Assembly: GCF_003201565.1 (NCBI RefSeq)
Contig: NZ_QJJP01000003.1
Location: 102,418-166,417, forward strand
Direction: 5' to 3'
Source: Nitrosomonas sp. Nm84
GTDB lineage: Bacteria; Pseudomonadota; Gammaproteobacteria; Burkholderiales; Nitrosomonadaceae
DNA: 64,000 bases
Position 1 is the first letter of the stretch; each line of letters begins with the position of its first letter. Below are positions 9,037-18,532 of this stretch, piece by piece. The notes below the pieces were generated by a model. That model worked only from the letters and a program-made list of their open reading frames with translations. It searched no databases and was not told the origin of the DNA. Position numbers and translations under genes: made by a program.

Positions 9037-9176
9037 TCAATCGGAACTGCATTGGATTCTTTGAAGATACCTACTGAGCTATAATCCGCCGATATGGCGC
9101 TATAAAATGACTTTTATTATTTTCTGTTACGTGAATAACTGCTGTATATTTAAATTTTTGTCCGGAATATAAAACT

Positions 9177-10952
9177 ATGGGATGGCAAGGCTGGTTTACG
9201 CTGAGTTTATGTGTTGGAGTACTGGCAACACTCGTTTTTACACGGATTGGCCCTCATTTGGTCATGATCGGAGCGCTGACAATACTCAGTGTTACTGGAA
9301 TTCTGAGTAGCGCCGACGCGTTAAGCGGCTTCAGTAACTCGGGTTTGATTACAGTTGCAGGCATGTTTGTTGTGGCCGCAGGTATGCATGCCTCAGGCGC
9401 GATTGATTTGCTAGTAAACACGTTATTAGGCAGACCTAAAACGCCGCGTGCTGCACTTTCTCGAATGTTCTGGCCGGTTGCATTTTTAAGCAGCTTTCTT
9501 AATAACACCCCAGTTGTCGCTACGATGATTCCGGCTATTTATAGTTGGTCGCGCAAAATTGGCGTTCCACCGTCCAAGCTGATGATTCCGCTGAGTTATA
9601 CGGCTATCCTGGGCGGCACAGTAACATTGATTGGAACCAGCACCAATTTGATCGTCAATGGTCAATATCAGGTGCTTACCGGCGAGCCCGGTTTCTCTCT
9701 GTTTTCGATAACGGCTGTCGGTTTGCCCGTTGCCATTGCCGGTTTTATATTAATGTGGTTATTATTCCCTAAATTACTGCCAGACCGAACACAAGGCCAG
9801 GTTTTCTCCAATCTGCGCGAATTTACGCTGGAAGTTTCCATTGCACCCACTGGTCCTTTGGTCGGAAAAACGATCGAAAAAGCTGGATTAAGGCATTTGC
9901 AACGCGTTTATCTGATTGAAATTGAGAGGAATGGTACCGTACTTACGGCCGTTTCTCCTGAAGAAATATTGCAAGGAGATGATAGGCTGGTGTTTGCCGG
10001 CGATACCGATGCCATTTCGGATTTGCTGCGCATCAACGGCATTGTGCCGTCAGCTGAGGAAGGACAAGCACAGACATTCACCGAGCGGCATCCTGAGAGA
10101 CGCTTGGTTGAGGCTGTCGTATCACCGCACTGTACCGCAGTGGGATTTGCTATTCGCGATGCACGCTTTCGTGCCCGCTACGGTGCTGCGGTACTCGCTG
10201 TAGCGAGAAATGGCGAGCGTATCAAAGGCAATCTCGGTAGCATCATACTGCAAGCGGGTGATACGTTATTGCTGGAGGCACGGCCAGCTTTTGTTACTCG
10301 CCAACGCTACAACAAGGATTTTTTGCTAATTAATGATCTGAACACTGAAACGCCACGTCATGAACGCGCATATCTCGCCTGGGCTATTCTTCTGGGCATC
10401 ATTACAGCAGCCAGCTTTGAAGTGATCACCATGTTGAATGCTGCACTTGTTGGTGCTGGCCTAATGATCATTACGGGCTGCTGTTCGGCCAATCAGGCAG
10501 AAAAAAGCCTTGATTTGACAGTCATTATTACCATTGCAGCATCATTTGCTTTAGGTATGGCATTGGAAAAAACTGGGGTTGCTAAATATTTAGCGGAGAA
10601 TATCGTCGATTTGAGTGGCGGTACACCTTGGCTTCTGCTGATTCTGACCTATATCACCATTTCAATACTCACAGAACTCATTACCAATAATGCAGCGGCG
10701 CTTTTAATGCTGCCCATTGTGTTGGAGATCACTGAAAAAGCCGATTTAAATAATGTGCCTTTTGTATTTGCCATCATGATGGCTGCTTCCGCCAGCTTCG
10801 CAACCCCCTTGGGCTACCAGACTAACATGATGGTTTATGGCCCCGGTGAATATCGTTTTACGGATTTCCTGAAAGTAGGGATACCGATGAATACAGTAAC
10901 AGCCATCGTTACCATTACGGTACTGCTAATCGGTTGGCCGTTGACCAAGTAA
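9177..10952 (+). CDS. SLC13-type anion permease with two TrkA-C (RCK-C) domains
   Basis: A 591-residue membrane protein. Two hydrophobic halves (about residues 1-200 and 395-591) carry the hairpin motifs SFLNNTPVVATMIPAI and ITNNAAALLMLPIVLE, plus GTSTNLIVNG, as in the SLC13/DASS and ArsB/NhaD-like superfamily. Between them lie two TrkA-C ligand-binding domains (about 205-290 and 295-375). This bacterial arrangement is found in proteins annotated as sodium/sulfate or dicarboxylate symporters. The substrate is uncertain; sulfate or a di/tricarboxylate is most likely. It is monocistronic, with a hairpin ~110 bp downstream. Confidence 0.82.
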   Translation: MGWQGWFTLSLCVGVLATLVFTRIGPHLVMIGALTILSVTGILSSADALSGFSNSGLITVAGMFVVAAGMHASGAIDLLVNTLLGRPKTPRAALSRMFWPVAFLSSFLNNTPVVATMIPAIYSWSRKIGVPPSKLMIPLSYTAILGGTVTLIGTSTNLIVNGQYQVLTGEPGFSLFSITAVGLPVAIAGFILMWLLFPKLLPDRTQGQVFSNLREFTLEVSIAPTGPLVGKTIEKAGLRHLQRVYLIEIERNGTVLTAVSPEEILQGDDRLVFAGDTDAISDLLRINGIVPSAEEGQAQTFTERHPERRLVEAVVSPHCTAVGFAIRDARFRARYGAAVLAVARNGERIKGNLGSIILQAGDTLLLEARPAFVTRQRYNKDFLLINDLNTETPRHERAYLAWAILLGIITAASFEVITMLNAALVGAGLMIITGCCSANQAEKSLDLTVIITIAASFALGMALEKTGVAKYLAENIVDLSGGTPWLLLILTYITISILTELITNNAAALLMLPIVLEITEKADLNNVPFVFAIMMAASASFATPLGYQTNMMVYGPGEYRFTDFLKVGIPMNTVTAIVTITVLLIGWPLTK

Positions 10953-11060
10953 AGTTTGTTGTCATCAAATCAAACCGGATATTTTGCTGGGGCCTTCTGC
11001 AATCGCTATAGACTCCTTTGTCATGGTGACATGAATATGCTACGTGTGTATGCGTATTGC

Positions 11061-11087
11061 TGCGTCAACATTGCCTCTGTTGACGCA
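11061..11087. terminator. Hairpin downstream of the SLC13 gene
   Basis: A perfect 10-bp inverted repeat (TGCGTCAACA / TGTTGACGCA) with a 7-nt loop, followed by a short pyrimidine run. It lies 109 bp after the permease gene and ~180 bp before the IscR boxes, so it plausibly separates the two transcription units. A weaker hairpin (CGACTA / TAGTCG) lies at 11148-11166. The remaining part of 10953-11263 shows no gene. Confidence 0.5.
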
Positions 11088-11263
11088 TTCTTCCAACACC
11101 TGTTCCCTTTATAGAACTACACCTTCATATGAAAGCCAAATGATTATCGACTAAAGCCGATAGTCGTTTGGTCAGCAGCCTTTACTACACACTACTTCGT
11201 GCACTTCTACGCGATTAAAGCACTACAAGCACCTATTACGATTACGACACACGGCGCATTATA

Positions 11264-11288
11264 TTAGTTGACCAAATCAATCGGGTAT
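11264..11288 (+). promoter_or_regulatory. IscR type 1 box (distal) and suf promoter -35
   Basis: The 25 bases fit the E. coli type 1 IscR pattern (ATASYYGACT, then WWW, then AGTC and TAT) apart from a few positions. Inside it, TTGACC at 11268-11273 is a good -35, followed after a 17-bp spacer by TATAGT at 11291-11296 as -10. A repressor bound here would block this promoter. Confidence 0.72.
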
Positions 11289-11291
11289 TGT

Positions 11292-11316
11292 ATAGTTGAC
11301 TGAATTAATCGGGTAT
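11292..11316 (+). promoter_or_regulatory. IscR type 1 box (proximal)
   Basis: A second 25-base box, 28 bp downstream of the first, begins ATAGTTGACTG and ends TCGGGTAT; it matches the E. coli type 1 consensus at all but one position. It overlaps the -10 of the promoter in the first box. It also carries its own TTGACT with a possible TACAAT -10 at 11317-11322, though the spacer is only 15 bp. The cluster is probably autoregulated by its own first gene. Confidence 0.75.
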
Positions 11317-11368
11317 TACAATCCATTCTTTACAACCAACCCTACTCGATTTTTAATAGGAGCTAAAA

Positions 11369-11839
11369 ATGCGATTAACAACAAAAGGTAGATTTGCAGT
11401 AACAGCATTACTTGATCTTGCTTTGCAACAAAGTAGTCATCCAGTAACGTTAGCGGATATCAGCCAGCGGCAAAAAATTTCCTTGTCTTATTTAGAACAG
11501 TTATTTGCAAAACTGCGCCAATCCGAACTTGTTGATAGCGTGCGTGGCCCTGGAGGTGGTTATTGCCTTGCGAAAGAACTAGATAAAGTATCGATCGCAG
11601 ACATTATTCTTGCTGTTGACGAACCAATTGATGCAACACAATGTGGCGGCAAAGAGAATTGCCATAACGATGGAAAGTGTATGACACATGACTTGTGGGC
11701 AAAATTAAATGACCTGATTTTTGAATATCTCGGTGCGGTAACATTGAAGGAATTGGTTGATAATCAAATCAATCATCAAAATGAGTCCGTTGTGCCGCTT
11801 CTTGATATGCGGGAGTCGGCCGCTGCATATATCAATTAA
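11369..11839 (+). CDS. iscR: Rrf2-family Fe-S cluster regulator IscR
   Basis: A 156-residue Rrf2 regulator with an N-terminal winged helix (MRLTTKGRFAVTALLDLAL) and the 2Fe-2S ligand set Cys92, Cys98 and Cys104 in CGGKENCHNDGKC. These are the same residue numbers and spacing as in E. coli IscR, and THDLW follows. With its cluster bound it would repress from the two type 1 boxes just upstream; when clusters are scarce the operon is released. Strong AGGAG site before the ATG. It heads a suf-type rather than an isc-type operon. A suf-specific name could equally be used, but the cysteine pattern and boxes favour IscR. Confidence 0.92.
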   Translation: MRLTTKGRFAVTALLDLALQQSSHPVTLADISQRQKISLSYLEQLFAKLRQSELVDSVRGPGGGYCLAKELDKVSIADIILAVDEPIDATQCGGKENCHNDGKCMTHDLWAKLNDLIFEYLGAVTLKELVDNQINHQNESVVPLLDMRESAAAYIN

Positions 11840-11913
11840 AAACTCATATAGAATTACATTCAGGGATCTTGATAATTTTACACAAATGAAAAATATCGCG
11901 GTGGATTAATGTC

Positions 11914-12255
11914 ATGCCAATTACGTTAACTGAAAATGCCGCAAAGCACATCCAACAGCAACTCGTAAAACGAGGTAAAGGAAGTGCGTTTCGGATCGGA
12001 ATCAAGAAATCTGGTTGTTCAGGATTTTCTTATGTGTTTGATTATGCCGATGAGATTTTACCTGATGATCAATTATTTGAGTCCCATAAAACTAAAATTG
12101 TTGTAGATATAAACAGCCTTCCTTACGTGGATGGATCGCAAATTGATTTCGCCAAGGAAGGCCTCAACAGCGTTTTCAAGTTTATCAATCCCAATATTGA
12201 TAATACATGTGGCTGTGGTGATAGTTTCAGCGTAAAAGAATCTACTAAGATTTGA
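11914..12255 (+). CDS. sufA: A-type Fe-S carrier (SufA/IscA family)
   Basis: A 113-residue A-type carrier with the three conserved cysteines Cys35 (KKSGCSGFSY), Cys99 and Cys101 (CGCGDSF). It accepts Fe-S clusters from the SufBCD scaffold and delivers them to apoproteins. It starts 74 bp after iscR, with GGTGG upstream of the ATG. The position between the regulator and sufB is typical of suf operons. IscA or ErpA is possible by sequence alone; the context supports SufA. Confidence 0.88.
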   Translation: MPITLTENAAKHIQQQLVKRGKGSAFRIGIKKSGCSGFSYVFDYADEILPDDQLFESHKTKIVVDINSLPYVDGSQIDFAKEGLNSVFKFINPNIDNTCGCGDSFSVKESTKI

Positions 12256-12378
12256 TCAATAACAGGTTCTTTTGCGACATACTCTCTGTTTACAAATGGA
12301 ATAATCCGATTGTCGGACAATTAAGATTATAAGATATCTGCTCCAAACTAAAGATACTAAAATAAAGGAATAAACCAA

Positions 12379-13815
12379 ATGAGCGCAGTATTGCAAAGTC
12401 TGGTTAATCAACCGTATAAACATGGCTTCGTGACTGAAATTGAGTCTGACATTGCACCTAAAGGACTCAATGAAGATATTATTCGATTAATCTCGACCAA
12501 AAAGAATGAACCCGAGTGGCTCTTGTCATTTCGCCTGAAAGCCTACCAGAAGTGGCTGGCAATGACTGAACCCGAATGGCAGAATGTTCATTATCCCAAA
12601 ATTGATTTTCAGGCCATCAGTTATTATTCAGCACCGAAACCAAAGAAAAAATTGGCCAGCATGGATGAAGTTGATCCTGAATTGCTGCGCACATTCGAGA
12701 AGCTCGGCGTACCCATGCACGAGCGTGCAGCACTTGCCGGTGTGGCTGTTGACGTCATCTTTGATAGCGTTTCAGTGGCAACCACCTATAAGGAAAAACT
12801 CGCTGAAGTAGGTATTATTTTCTGCTCTATTTCGGAAGCAGTACAAACGCACCCTGAGCTTATCCAAAAATATTTAGGATCTGTTGTTCCAGTCGGTGAT
12901 AACTACTTTGCAGCATTGAATTCTGCAGTGTTTACCGATGGTTCTTTTTGTTTCATTCCCAAAGGTGTTAAATGCCCAATGGATTTATCCACCTATTTTC
13001 GTATCAATACGGAAGGATCCGGGCAATTTGAGCGAACATTGATTATTGCGGAAGAAGGTGCATCGGTCTCCTATCTCGAAGGCTGTACCGCGCCTAGATT
13101 TGACACGAATCAGCTGCATGCCGCCGTGGTTGAATTAATCGCATTGGATAACGCTGACATTAAATATTCAACCGTTCAGAATTGGTATGCCGGCGATGAA
13201 AATGGTGTTGGCGGCATATTCAATTTCGTCACCAAACGAGGATTGGCCAAAGGTGTTAATTCCAGAATTTCTTGGACACAAGTGGAAACCGGTTCGGCCA
13301 TTACTTGGAAATATCCATCGTGTATTTTACGAGGTGATAACTCGGTCGGTGAATTTTATTCGGTAGCCGTCACAAACAACCATCAACAGGCGGATACCGG
13401 CACCAAGATGATTCATCTTGGAAAAAACACGCGCAGCACTATCGTCAGTAAAGGCATTTCATCGGGACATTCGAACAGCAGCTATCGCGGTCTTGTACGC
13501 ATTGCTCCGACCGCAGAGAATGCGCGCAACTATTCACAATGTGATTCCATGCTGATCGGCGATCAATGCGGCGCGCATACCTTTCCATATATTCAAGTGC
13601 ATAACAACAGTGCCAAAGTTGAGCATGAAGCATCGACTTCCAAAATTGGTGAAGATCAGCTTTTTTATTTCTCTCAACGCGGTATTGATGCAGAGGAAGC
13701 GGTTTCAATGATTATTAATGGATTTTGTAAAGATGTGTTTCAACAATTGCCGATGGAATTTGCAGTTGAAGCCACAAAGTTACTGAGTTTCAAGCTGGAG
13801 GGCAGTGTCGGATGA
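12379..13815 (+). CDS. sufB: Fe-S cluster assembly scaffold SufB
   Basis: A 478-residue protein of normal SufB length. The N-terminal helical part includes [20 protein letters not shown], and the C-terminal beta-helix core includes [20 protein letters not shown] and [15 protein letters not shown]-like turns ([16 protein letters not shown] is present). The sequence ends in the usual [20 protein letters not shown]. SufB with SufC and SufD forms the SufBC2D complex on which clusters are built in the cytoplasm. AAGGAA precedes the ATG. A 123-bp gap separates it from sufA; the stop overlaps the sufC start by 4 bp (ATGA type), indicating coupled translation. Confidence 0.95.
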   Translation: MSAVLQSLVNQPYKHGFVTEIESDIAPKGLNEDIIRLISTKKNEPEWLLSFRLKAYQKWLAMTEPEWQNVHYPKIDFQAISYYSAPKPKKKLASMDEVDPELLRTFEKLGVPMHERAALAGVAVDVIFDSVSVATTYKEKLAEVGIIFCSISEAVQTHPELIQKYLGSVVPVGDNYFAALNSAVFTDGSFCFIPKGVKCPMDLSTYFRINTEGSGQFERTLIIAEEGASVSYLEGCTAPRFDTNQLHAAVVELIALDNADIKYSTVQNWYAGDENGVGGIFNFVTKRGLAKGVNSRISWTQVETGSAITWKYPSCILRGDNSVGEFYSVAVTNNHQQADTGTKMIHLGKNTRSTIVSKGISSGHSNSSYRGLVRIAPTAENARNYSQCDSMLIGDQCGAHTFPYIQVHNNSAKVEHEASTSKIGEDQLFYFSQRGIDAEEAVSMIINGFCKDVFQQLPMEFAVEATKLLSFKLEGSVG

Positions 13816-14606
13816 TTGATAAAAATAGTACAACCATTCTTTCTGTTCAAGGACTGCGCGCCAGTATCAACGGTACAGAAATTCTGAAAGGTATTGATCT
13901 TACGGTTAAAAGTGGAGAAATACACGCCATTATGGGTCTTAATGGATCTGGAAAAAGCACTTTTGCAAAAGTACTCGCTGGCCATTCAGCGTACGAAATC
14001 ACCGGAGGATCGGTTCAATTTGAAGGTAAAAACCTATTGGAACTGCCTCCTGAAGAACGCGCTCGCGCCGGGCTATTTTTGGCTTTCCAATATCCTATTG
14101 AAATTCCTGGGGTCGCTAACACGCAATTTCTTCGCCTTGCCTACAATACCGTACAAGGGCAGCGTGGCAAAGAAGAATTGGATCCACTTGAATTTGATGA
14201 TTTTGTGCGTGAAAAAATGAAATTACTGGACATGAAACCTGATTTCCTGGATCGCAGCGTCAATGAAGGTTTTTCCGGCGGTGAGAAAAAACGTAATGAA
14301 ATTTTGCAAATGGCATTACTGGAACCCAAGCTCAGCATTCTGGATGAAACCGATTCAGGATTGGACATTGACGCACTTAAAATTGTAGCCAATGGCGTCA
14401 ACCAAATCGCCAATCCAAGCAACGCAACGATTCTGGTGACGCATTATCAGCGCTTGCTGGATTATATCGTACCCGATTTTGTGCATGTCATGCAGGCAGG
14501 TCGTATCGTTATGACGGGTGGCAAGGAATTAGCACTGGAGCTGGAAACACGAGGTTATGACTGGATCAGTGCAAATAAACAATCCGTTGCCGGAGTCGTC
14601 GCATGA
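13812..14606 (+). CDS. sufC: Suf ATPase SufC
   Basis: A 264-residue ABC-type ATPase without membrane domain. Walker A is GLNGSGKST at residues 42-50; the signature is [13 protein letters not shown]; Walker B is [16 protein letters not shown], where the glutamate and TDSGLDID are the SufC hallmark; the H-loop is [13 protein letters not shown] binding drives rearrangement of SufB-SufD during cluster assembly. It overlaps sufB by 4 bp and sufD by 4 bp. Confidence 0.96.
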   Translation: MIDKNSTTILSVQGLRASINGTEILKGIDLTVKSGEIHAIMGLNGSGKSTFAKVLAGHSAYEITGGSVQFEGKNLLELPPEERARAGLFLAFQYPIEIPGVANTQFLRLAYNTVQGQRGKEELDPLEFDDFVREKMKLLDMKPDFLDRSVNEGFSGGEKKRNEILQMALLEPKLSILDETDSGLDIDALKIVANGVNQIANPSNATILVTHYQRLLDYIVPDFVHVMQAGRIVMTGGKELALELETRGYDWISANKQSVAGVVA

Positions 14607-15904
14607 ATGGAATAGCCCACACCAATTACCTTGAGTGCTTGCTTAAATCATGGTCGACAAAACCCACCGAATCGCTATCCTGGTTGGGTCAATTACGCGC
14701 TCGGGCCATTGATCGTGTCAGTACGCAGAGACTACCCACTAAACGCGATGAAGAATGGCGCTTTACGGATATTTCATCATTAGTTGATTTGCCTTTTCAA
14801 CCGTCACAACCTGACAGTAACCTGCAAGTGCAGGATATTGAACATCTATGTGTGAAAGAAGTAAAAAACCGTCTGGTGTTTGTTGATGGCCATTATTCAC
14901 CGCAATTATCAACCGTTATCGACTCCACAGCACTTGTGATTGGCAACTTGCCGACATTCTTATCCACACATGCGTCGACTCTGGAATCCCACTTGGGACA
15001 ATATGCCAAATTTGACAACAATGTATTTACCGCATTGAACACAGCATTCCTGCGGGATGGCGCATTGATATGGATTCCAAAGAATGCTGTCATTGTTGAA
15101 CCCATCCACCTGTTATTCATTGCCACCCAAAATGAAGTCACCAGCTATCCGCGCTGTTTATTGGTTGGCGAGCCCGGCAGCAATGTAACGCTGATTGAAG
15201 ATTATGTAGCGCTTCAGCAAGGAGCCTACATCACCAACTCAGTGACAGAAATCAGTCTGGCTGCTAATGCACACGCCAAGCACATTCGCATTCAACGAGA
15301 AAGCACGCAAGCTTTTCATTTGGCAAATTGTGCAGTATCGCTGGCTCATGCCAGCAATTATCAATCTACCAGCATTACACTGGGATCGCAGATTTCCCGC
15401 TACAACCTGGATGTTCGATTAACGGATGAGGCGGCAGAATGTACTATTGACGGATTAACTCTGATTGCGGATCGTCAACTGGCCGATACGCACACCTGCA
15501 TCGACCATCTTAAGCCTAATGGCACCAGCCGGCAACAGCACAAATGCATCGTCGATGACGCAGCGCATGCTGTATTTAATGGAAAAATCATGGTGCGCCC
15601 GCATGCGCAACACACCAACTCATCGCAATCCAGTCGCAACCTGTTACTCAGTAAGACAGCGCAAGTGGACACTAAACCACAATTGGAAATTTTTGCCGAT
15701 GACGTTAAATGCGCACACGGCGCAACAGTCGGACAATTGGATCAAGAAGAGATTTTCTATCTAGAAAGTCGTGGCTTATCAGAAATAGCTGCGCGCAATT
15801 TATTAACATACGCATTTGGTGCAGAAATCATCAGTCGTATTCCCGTTACTTCGCTCAGGCAACAATTGGAACGGACTGTTCTTAGCCAAACCCAGAGTAA
15901 CTAA
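14603..15904 (+). CDS. sufD: Fe-S cluster assembly protein SufD
   Basis: A 433-residue SufB-like protein. The N-terminus has [12 protein letters not shown], which is standard for SufD. The C-terminal region carries [20 protein letters not shown] and LESRGLSE, including the conserved His equivalent to the functionally important SufD histidine. It partners SufB in the SufBC2D scaffold and is needed for iron entry. It overlaps sufC by 4 bp and ends 2 bp before sufS. Confidence 0.95.
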   Translation: MNGIAHTNYLECLLKSWSTKPTESLSWLGQLRARAIDRVSTQRLPTKRDEEWRFTDISSLVDLPFQPSQPDSNLQVQDIEHLCVKEVKNRLVFVDGHYSPQLSTVIDSTALVIGNLPTFLSTHASTLESHLGQYAKFDNNVFTALNTAFLRDGALIWIPKNAVIVEPIHLLFIATQNEVTSYPRCLLVGEPGSNVTLIEDYVALQQGAYITNSVTEISLAANAHAKHIRIQRESTQAFHLANCAVSLAHASNYQSTSITLGSQISRYNLDVRLTDEAAECTIDGLTLIADRQLADTHTCIDHLKPNGTSRQQHKCIVDDAAHAVFNGKIMVRPHAQHTNSSQSSRNLLLSKTAQVDTKPQLEIFADDVKCAHGATVGQLDQEEIFYLESRGLSEIAARNLLTYAFGAEIISRIPVTSLRQQLERTVLSQTQSN

Positions 15905-15906
15905 TC

Positions 15907-17166
15907 ATGAATCCAGTTAATGCTTCTCTGAAATCAGAAATATCTTCCGATTTTGATTGGGAAAAAATTCGCGCTGATTTTCCGATTCTTAAACTCAAAA
16001 TAGATGGCAAGCCGCTTGTTTTTCTCGACAATGCCGCATCCAGTCAAATGCCGCAACAAGTCATTGACCGTCTGGTGCGGTATCAGACCACGCAACATGC
16101 CAATATCAATCGCGCTGTCCATTATTTATCCGAAGTTGCCACGCTGGAATATCACAATGCGCGTTGCAAGCTTCAACAATTCATCAATGCGCGCGAAGAC
16201 AGGGAAGTCATTTTTACCAGCGGCACGACCGATTCCATCAATCTGGTCATGCACGGTTATGGACGTAAATTTATCAAAGCTGGCGATGAAATTATCCTGA
16301 CCACTTTGGAACATCATTCCAATATCGTACCGTGGCAGATGTTGGCAAATGAGAAAGGTGCAAAAATTCGCGTTGTCCCGATCAATGACAAGGGCGAACT
16401 GGAAGTGGATGAATATGAGAAATTGTTCAATGAACGCACCAAGTTTGTTGGCTTAATTCATGTATCGAATGCGCTCGGCACGATCAACCCCATCAAACGC
16501 ATGATTGACTTTGCCCATCAGCATGGTGTTCCTGTTCTGATCGATGGCGCACAGGCAGCGCCGCATATGGCGATTGATGTACAAGCACTGGACTGCGATT
16601 TCTACACCTTTTCTGCGCATAAACTCTGTGGCCCAACGGGAGTAGGCATACTCTATGGCAAAGCTACTTTACTGGAAGCCATGCAACCCTTTAAAGGCGG
16701 TGGCGATATGATCGCTTCCGTCACTTTTGAAAAAACCATCTACAATACCATTCCGCACAAATTTGAGGCCGGTACACCGCCTATCGCCGCCGCCATTGGT
16801 TTTGGCGCTGCTGTTGATTATTTGACAGCGATTGGTATCGAGAATATTGCTGCCTATGAATCCACCCTGCTTGATTATGCAACGGAATGTCTGAATGCGA
16901 TTCCAGGTGTCAAAATCATTGGCACGGCGGCAGAAAAAACAGCGGTCATTTCCTTCACCATCGACGGCATTCATCCGCATGATATCGGCACCATCCTGAA
17001 CCAGGATGGCATTGCAGTGCGCACCGGACACCATTGCGCACAACCTGTCATGCAGCGTTTTAATGTTCCAGCCACTTCCCGTGCCTCATTCGCCTTCTAC
17101 AATAAAAAAACAGAAGTAGACGCCTTAGTCGCCGGCATTAAAACTGTCCAAAAGGTTTTTTTATAA
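15907..17166 (+). CDS. sufS: Cysteine desulfurase SufS
   Basis: A 419-residue PLP enzyme of the group II desulfurases. The PLP-lysine is in FSAHKLCGPTGVG, the catalytic cysteine is in RTGHHCAQPVMQ, and the N-terminus has FLDNAASSQMP. It removes sulfur from cysteine as a persulfide, which is passed to SufU (next gene) or directly to SufB. It shares one base with the start of sufU. No sufE lies in the operon, consistent with SufU acting as sulfur acceptor. Confidence 0.95.
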   Translation: MNPVNASLKSEISSDFDWEKIRADFPILKLKIDGKPLVFLDNAASSQMPQQVIDRLVRYQTTQHANINRAVHYLSEVATLEYHNARCKLQQFINAREDREVIFTSGTTDSINLVMHGYGRKFIKAGDEIILTTLEHHSNIVPWQMLANEKGAKIRVVPINDKGELEVDEYEKLFNERTKFVGLIHVSNALGTINPIKRMIDFAHQHGVPVLIDGAQAAPHMAIDVQALDCDFYTFSAHKLCGPTGVGILYGKATLLEAMQPFKGGGDMIASVTFEKTIYNTIPHKFEAGTPPIAAAIGFGAAVDYLTAIGIENIAAYESTLLDYATECLNAIPGVKIIGTAAEKTAVISFTIDGIHPHDIGTILNQDGIAVRTGHHCAQPVMQRFNVPATSRASFAFYNKKTEVDALVAGIKTVQKVFL

Positions 17167-17651
17167 TGCACACCAATTCACTCTATCAGGAAGTCATACT
17201 CGACCATAACCGCAAGCCGCGTAATTATGGCAAACTGGATTGCGCCAGTCACCATGCAGTAGGTCATAACCCGTTATGTGGCGATCGTTTGGATATTACA
17301 CTACAGCTTGAAGCTGATCAGATCAATAACATCGCATTTCAGGGCGAGTCCTGCGCGATCTGCAAGGCATCCGCATCGATGATGACGGCTGCAGTGAAGG
17401 GTAAATCACGCTCGGATGCAGAAACACTGATTCATGAGTTTCGTGAATTGGCCATCGGCAAATTGGATATCAATCATCCGCACCACCTTGGACGCTTAAC
17501 AGTTTTTTCCGGTATACGTGATCTGCCAACACGCGTCAAATGTGCGATTTTGCCGTGGCATACCCTGCATGCCGCGCTCAATTCTATCGCCGATGCATCG
17601 ACTGAAGCCAATAACGATCCGGTACAGACGGTAGTACCAGGTAATTCCTAG
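17166..17651 (+). CDS. sufU: SufU-type zinc-dependent sulfur acceptor
   Basis: A 161-residue member of the IscU/SufU family. The conserved ligands are in NPLCGDRLDI, GESCAICKASASMMT and VKCAILPWHTL (three Cys and one Asp). The ~18-residue insertion between the second and third cysteine blocks (KGKSRSDAETLIHEFREL) is characteristic of SufU rather than IscU. In Gram-positive bacteria SufU swaps its zinc ligand with SufS to accept persulfide; the same pairing is inferred here from the overlap with sufS. The C-terminal ~25 residues are an unconserved tail. Confidence 0.88.
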   Translation: MHTNSLYQEVILDHNRKPRNYGKLDCASHHAVGHNPLCGDRLDITLQLEADQINNIAFQGESCAICKASASMMTAAVKGKSRSDAETLIHEFRELAIGKLDINHPHHLGRLTVFSGIRDLPTRVKCAILPWHTLHAALNSIADASTEANNDPVQTVVPGNS

Positions 17652-17766
17652 TTTACGAAAAATAACACCCGATATTGGATTTGCGCATATCTATTTATCC
17701 ATTCAGTCTTATATGTAAATAATAATTTTCCTGATAACTTTTTCATAATTCAGTATTAAAACTAAA

Positions 17767-18327
17767 ATGCCAAAAATTGCTGATATTGAAGGAACACCGA
17801 ACAAAAACGCTTTAAAGTTTATCCTCAAAGAACCATTAACCTGGGGAGTTGCACGATCGTACGACAATGCCGAAGCCGCCAAAGATGACCCGTTGGCGTC
17901 TGCACTCTTTGATATCGACCATGTCACCAACGTGTTTTACATTGACCAATGGATCACCGTCACCCAGGATGGCGATGCCAATTGGCAAGACCTGGCGCGT
18001 GAAATTGCCGATCCCATTCGCGCAGCACCCGCCGCTTCAGCGCAATCTGCTGAAACAGTTGCTGCCGCCAGCAATGCACTTTCCGACTTAAGTCCGGAAG
18101 ATCAATTACGCCTGGAAAGAATCAATGTGCTGTTGGATGATGAAGTGCGCCCCTACCTGCAACATGATGGCGGCGATTTACATGTCTTAGGACTCGAAGG
18201 CAATATCTTACGTATCCATTACCAAGGCGCCTGCGGCACTTGTCCCAGTTCCATATCGGGGACGCTCAGAGGCATTGAAAATATGTTAAAAACCATCGAA
18301 CCTGATATACAAGTCATTGCCAGCTAG
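17767..18327 (+). CDS. Nfu-type Fe-S carrier (Nfu_N plus NifU C-terminal domain)
   Basis: A 186-residue protein. Residues ~5-85 are the Nfu_N domain (TPNKNALKFIL ... FYIDQWITVTQD); an alanine-rich linker follows (~86-105); residues ~110-186 are the NifU-like domain with the cluster motif CGTC at Cys156 and Cys159. Such proteins carry 4Fe-4S clusters to client enzymes such as aconitase, whose gene acnA is also in the window. A 115-bp AT-rich gap separates it from sufU, so it may have its own promoter, but the orientation and position suggest it closes the suf cluster. Confidence 0.88.
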   Translation: MPKIADIEGTPNKNALKFILKEPLTWGVARSYDNAEAAKDDPLASALFDIDHVTNVFYIDQWITVTQDGDANWQDLAREIADPIRAAPAASAQSAETVAAASNALSDLSPEDQLRLERINVLLDDEVRPYLQHDGGDLHVLGLEGNILRIHYQGACGTCPSSISGTLRGIENMLKTIEPDIQVIAS

Positions 18328-18532
18328 GCCGCGATTAACTTCAGAGGATCAATCAGGGCAAAGCTTAGCTTCAAGAAATTCCTTTGCATTTTCGGTCAAG
18401 TCGGACAAAGTAAACATGCTTTCTAGTGGTATTTGTATGGATTGCCATTGATACACTTTGATGAGTGGCTATTCGCAGCTTTCTTAAAAGGACTGTTTAT
18501 GACTGTAGCTATAAGAAAAAGTACGCAGGATC

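Noticed and set aside
11148-11166. CGACTA / TAGTCG hairpin upstream of the IscR boxes, considered as a regulatory site
   Set aside because: Only 6-bp arms and no known motif; kept only as a possible secondary terminator.
18348-18416. Minus-strand 22-codon peptide MFTLSDLTENAKEFLEAKLC... after the STAND gene
   Set aside because: Too short and without partners; could be a gene fragment, but nothing supports translation.
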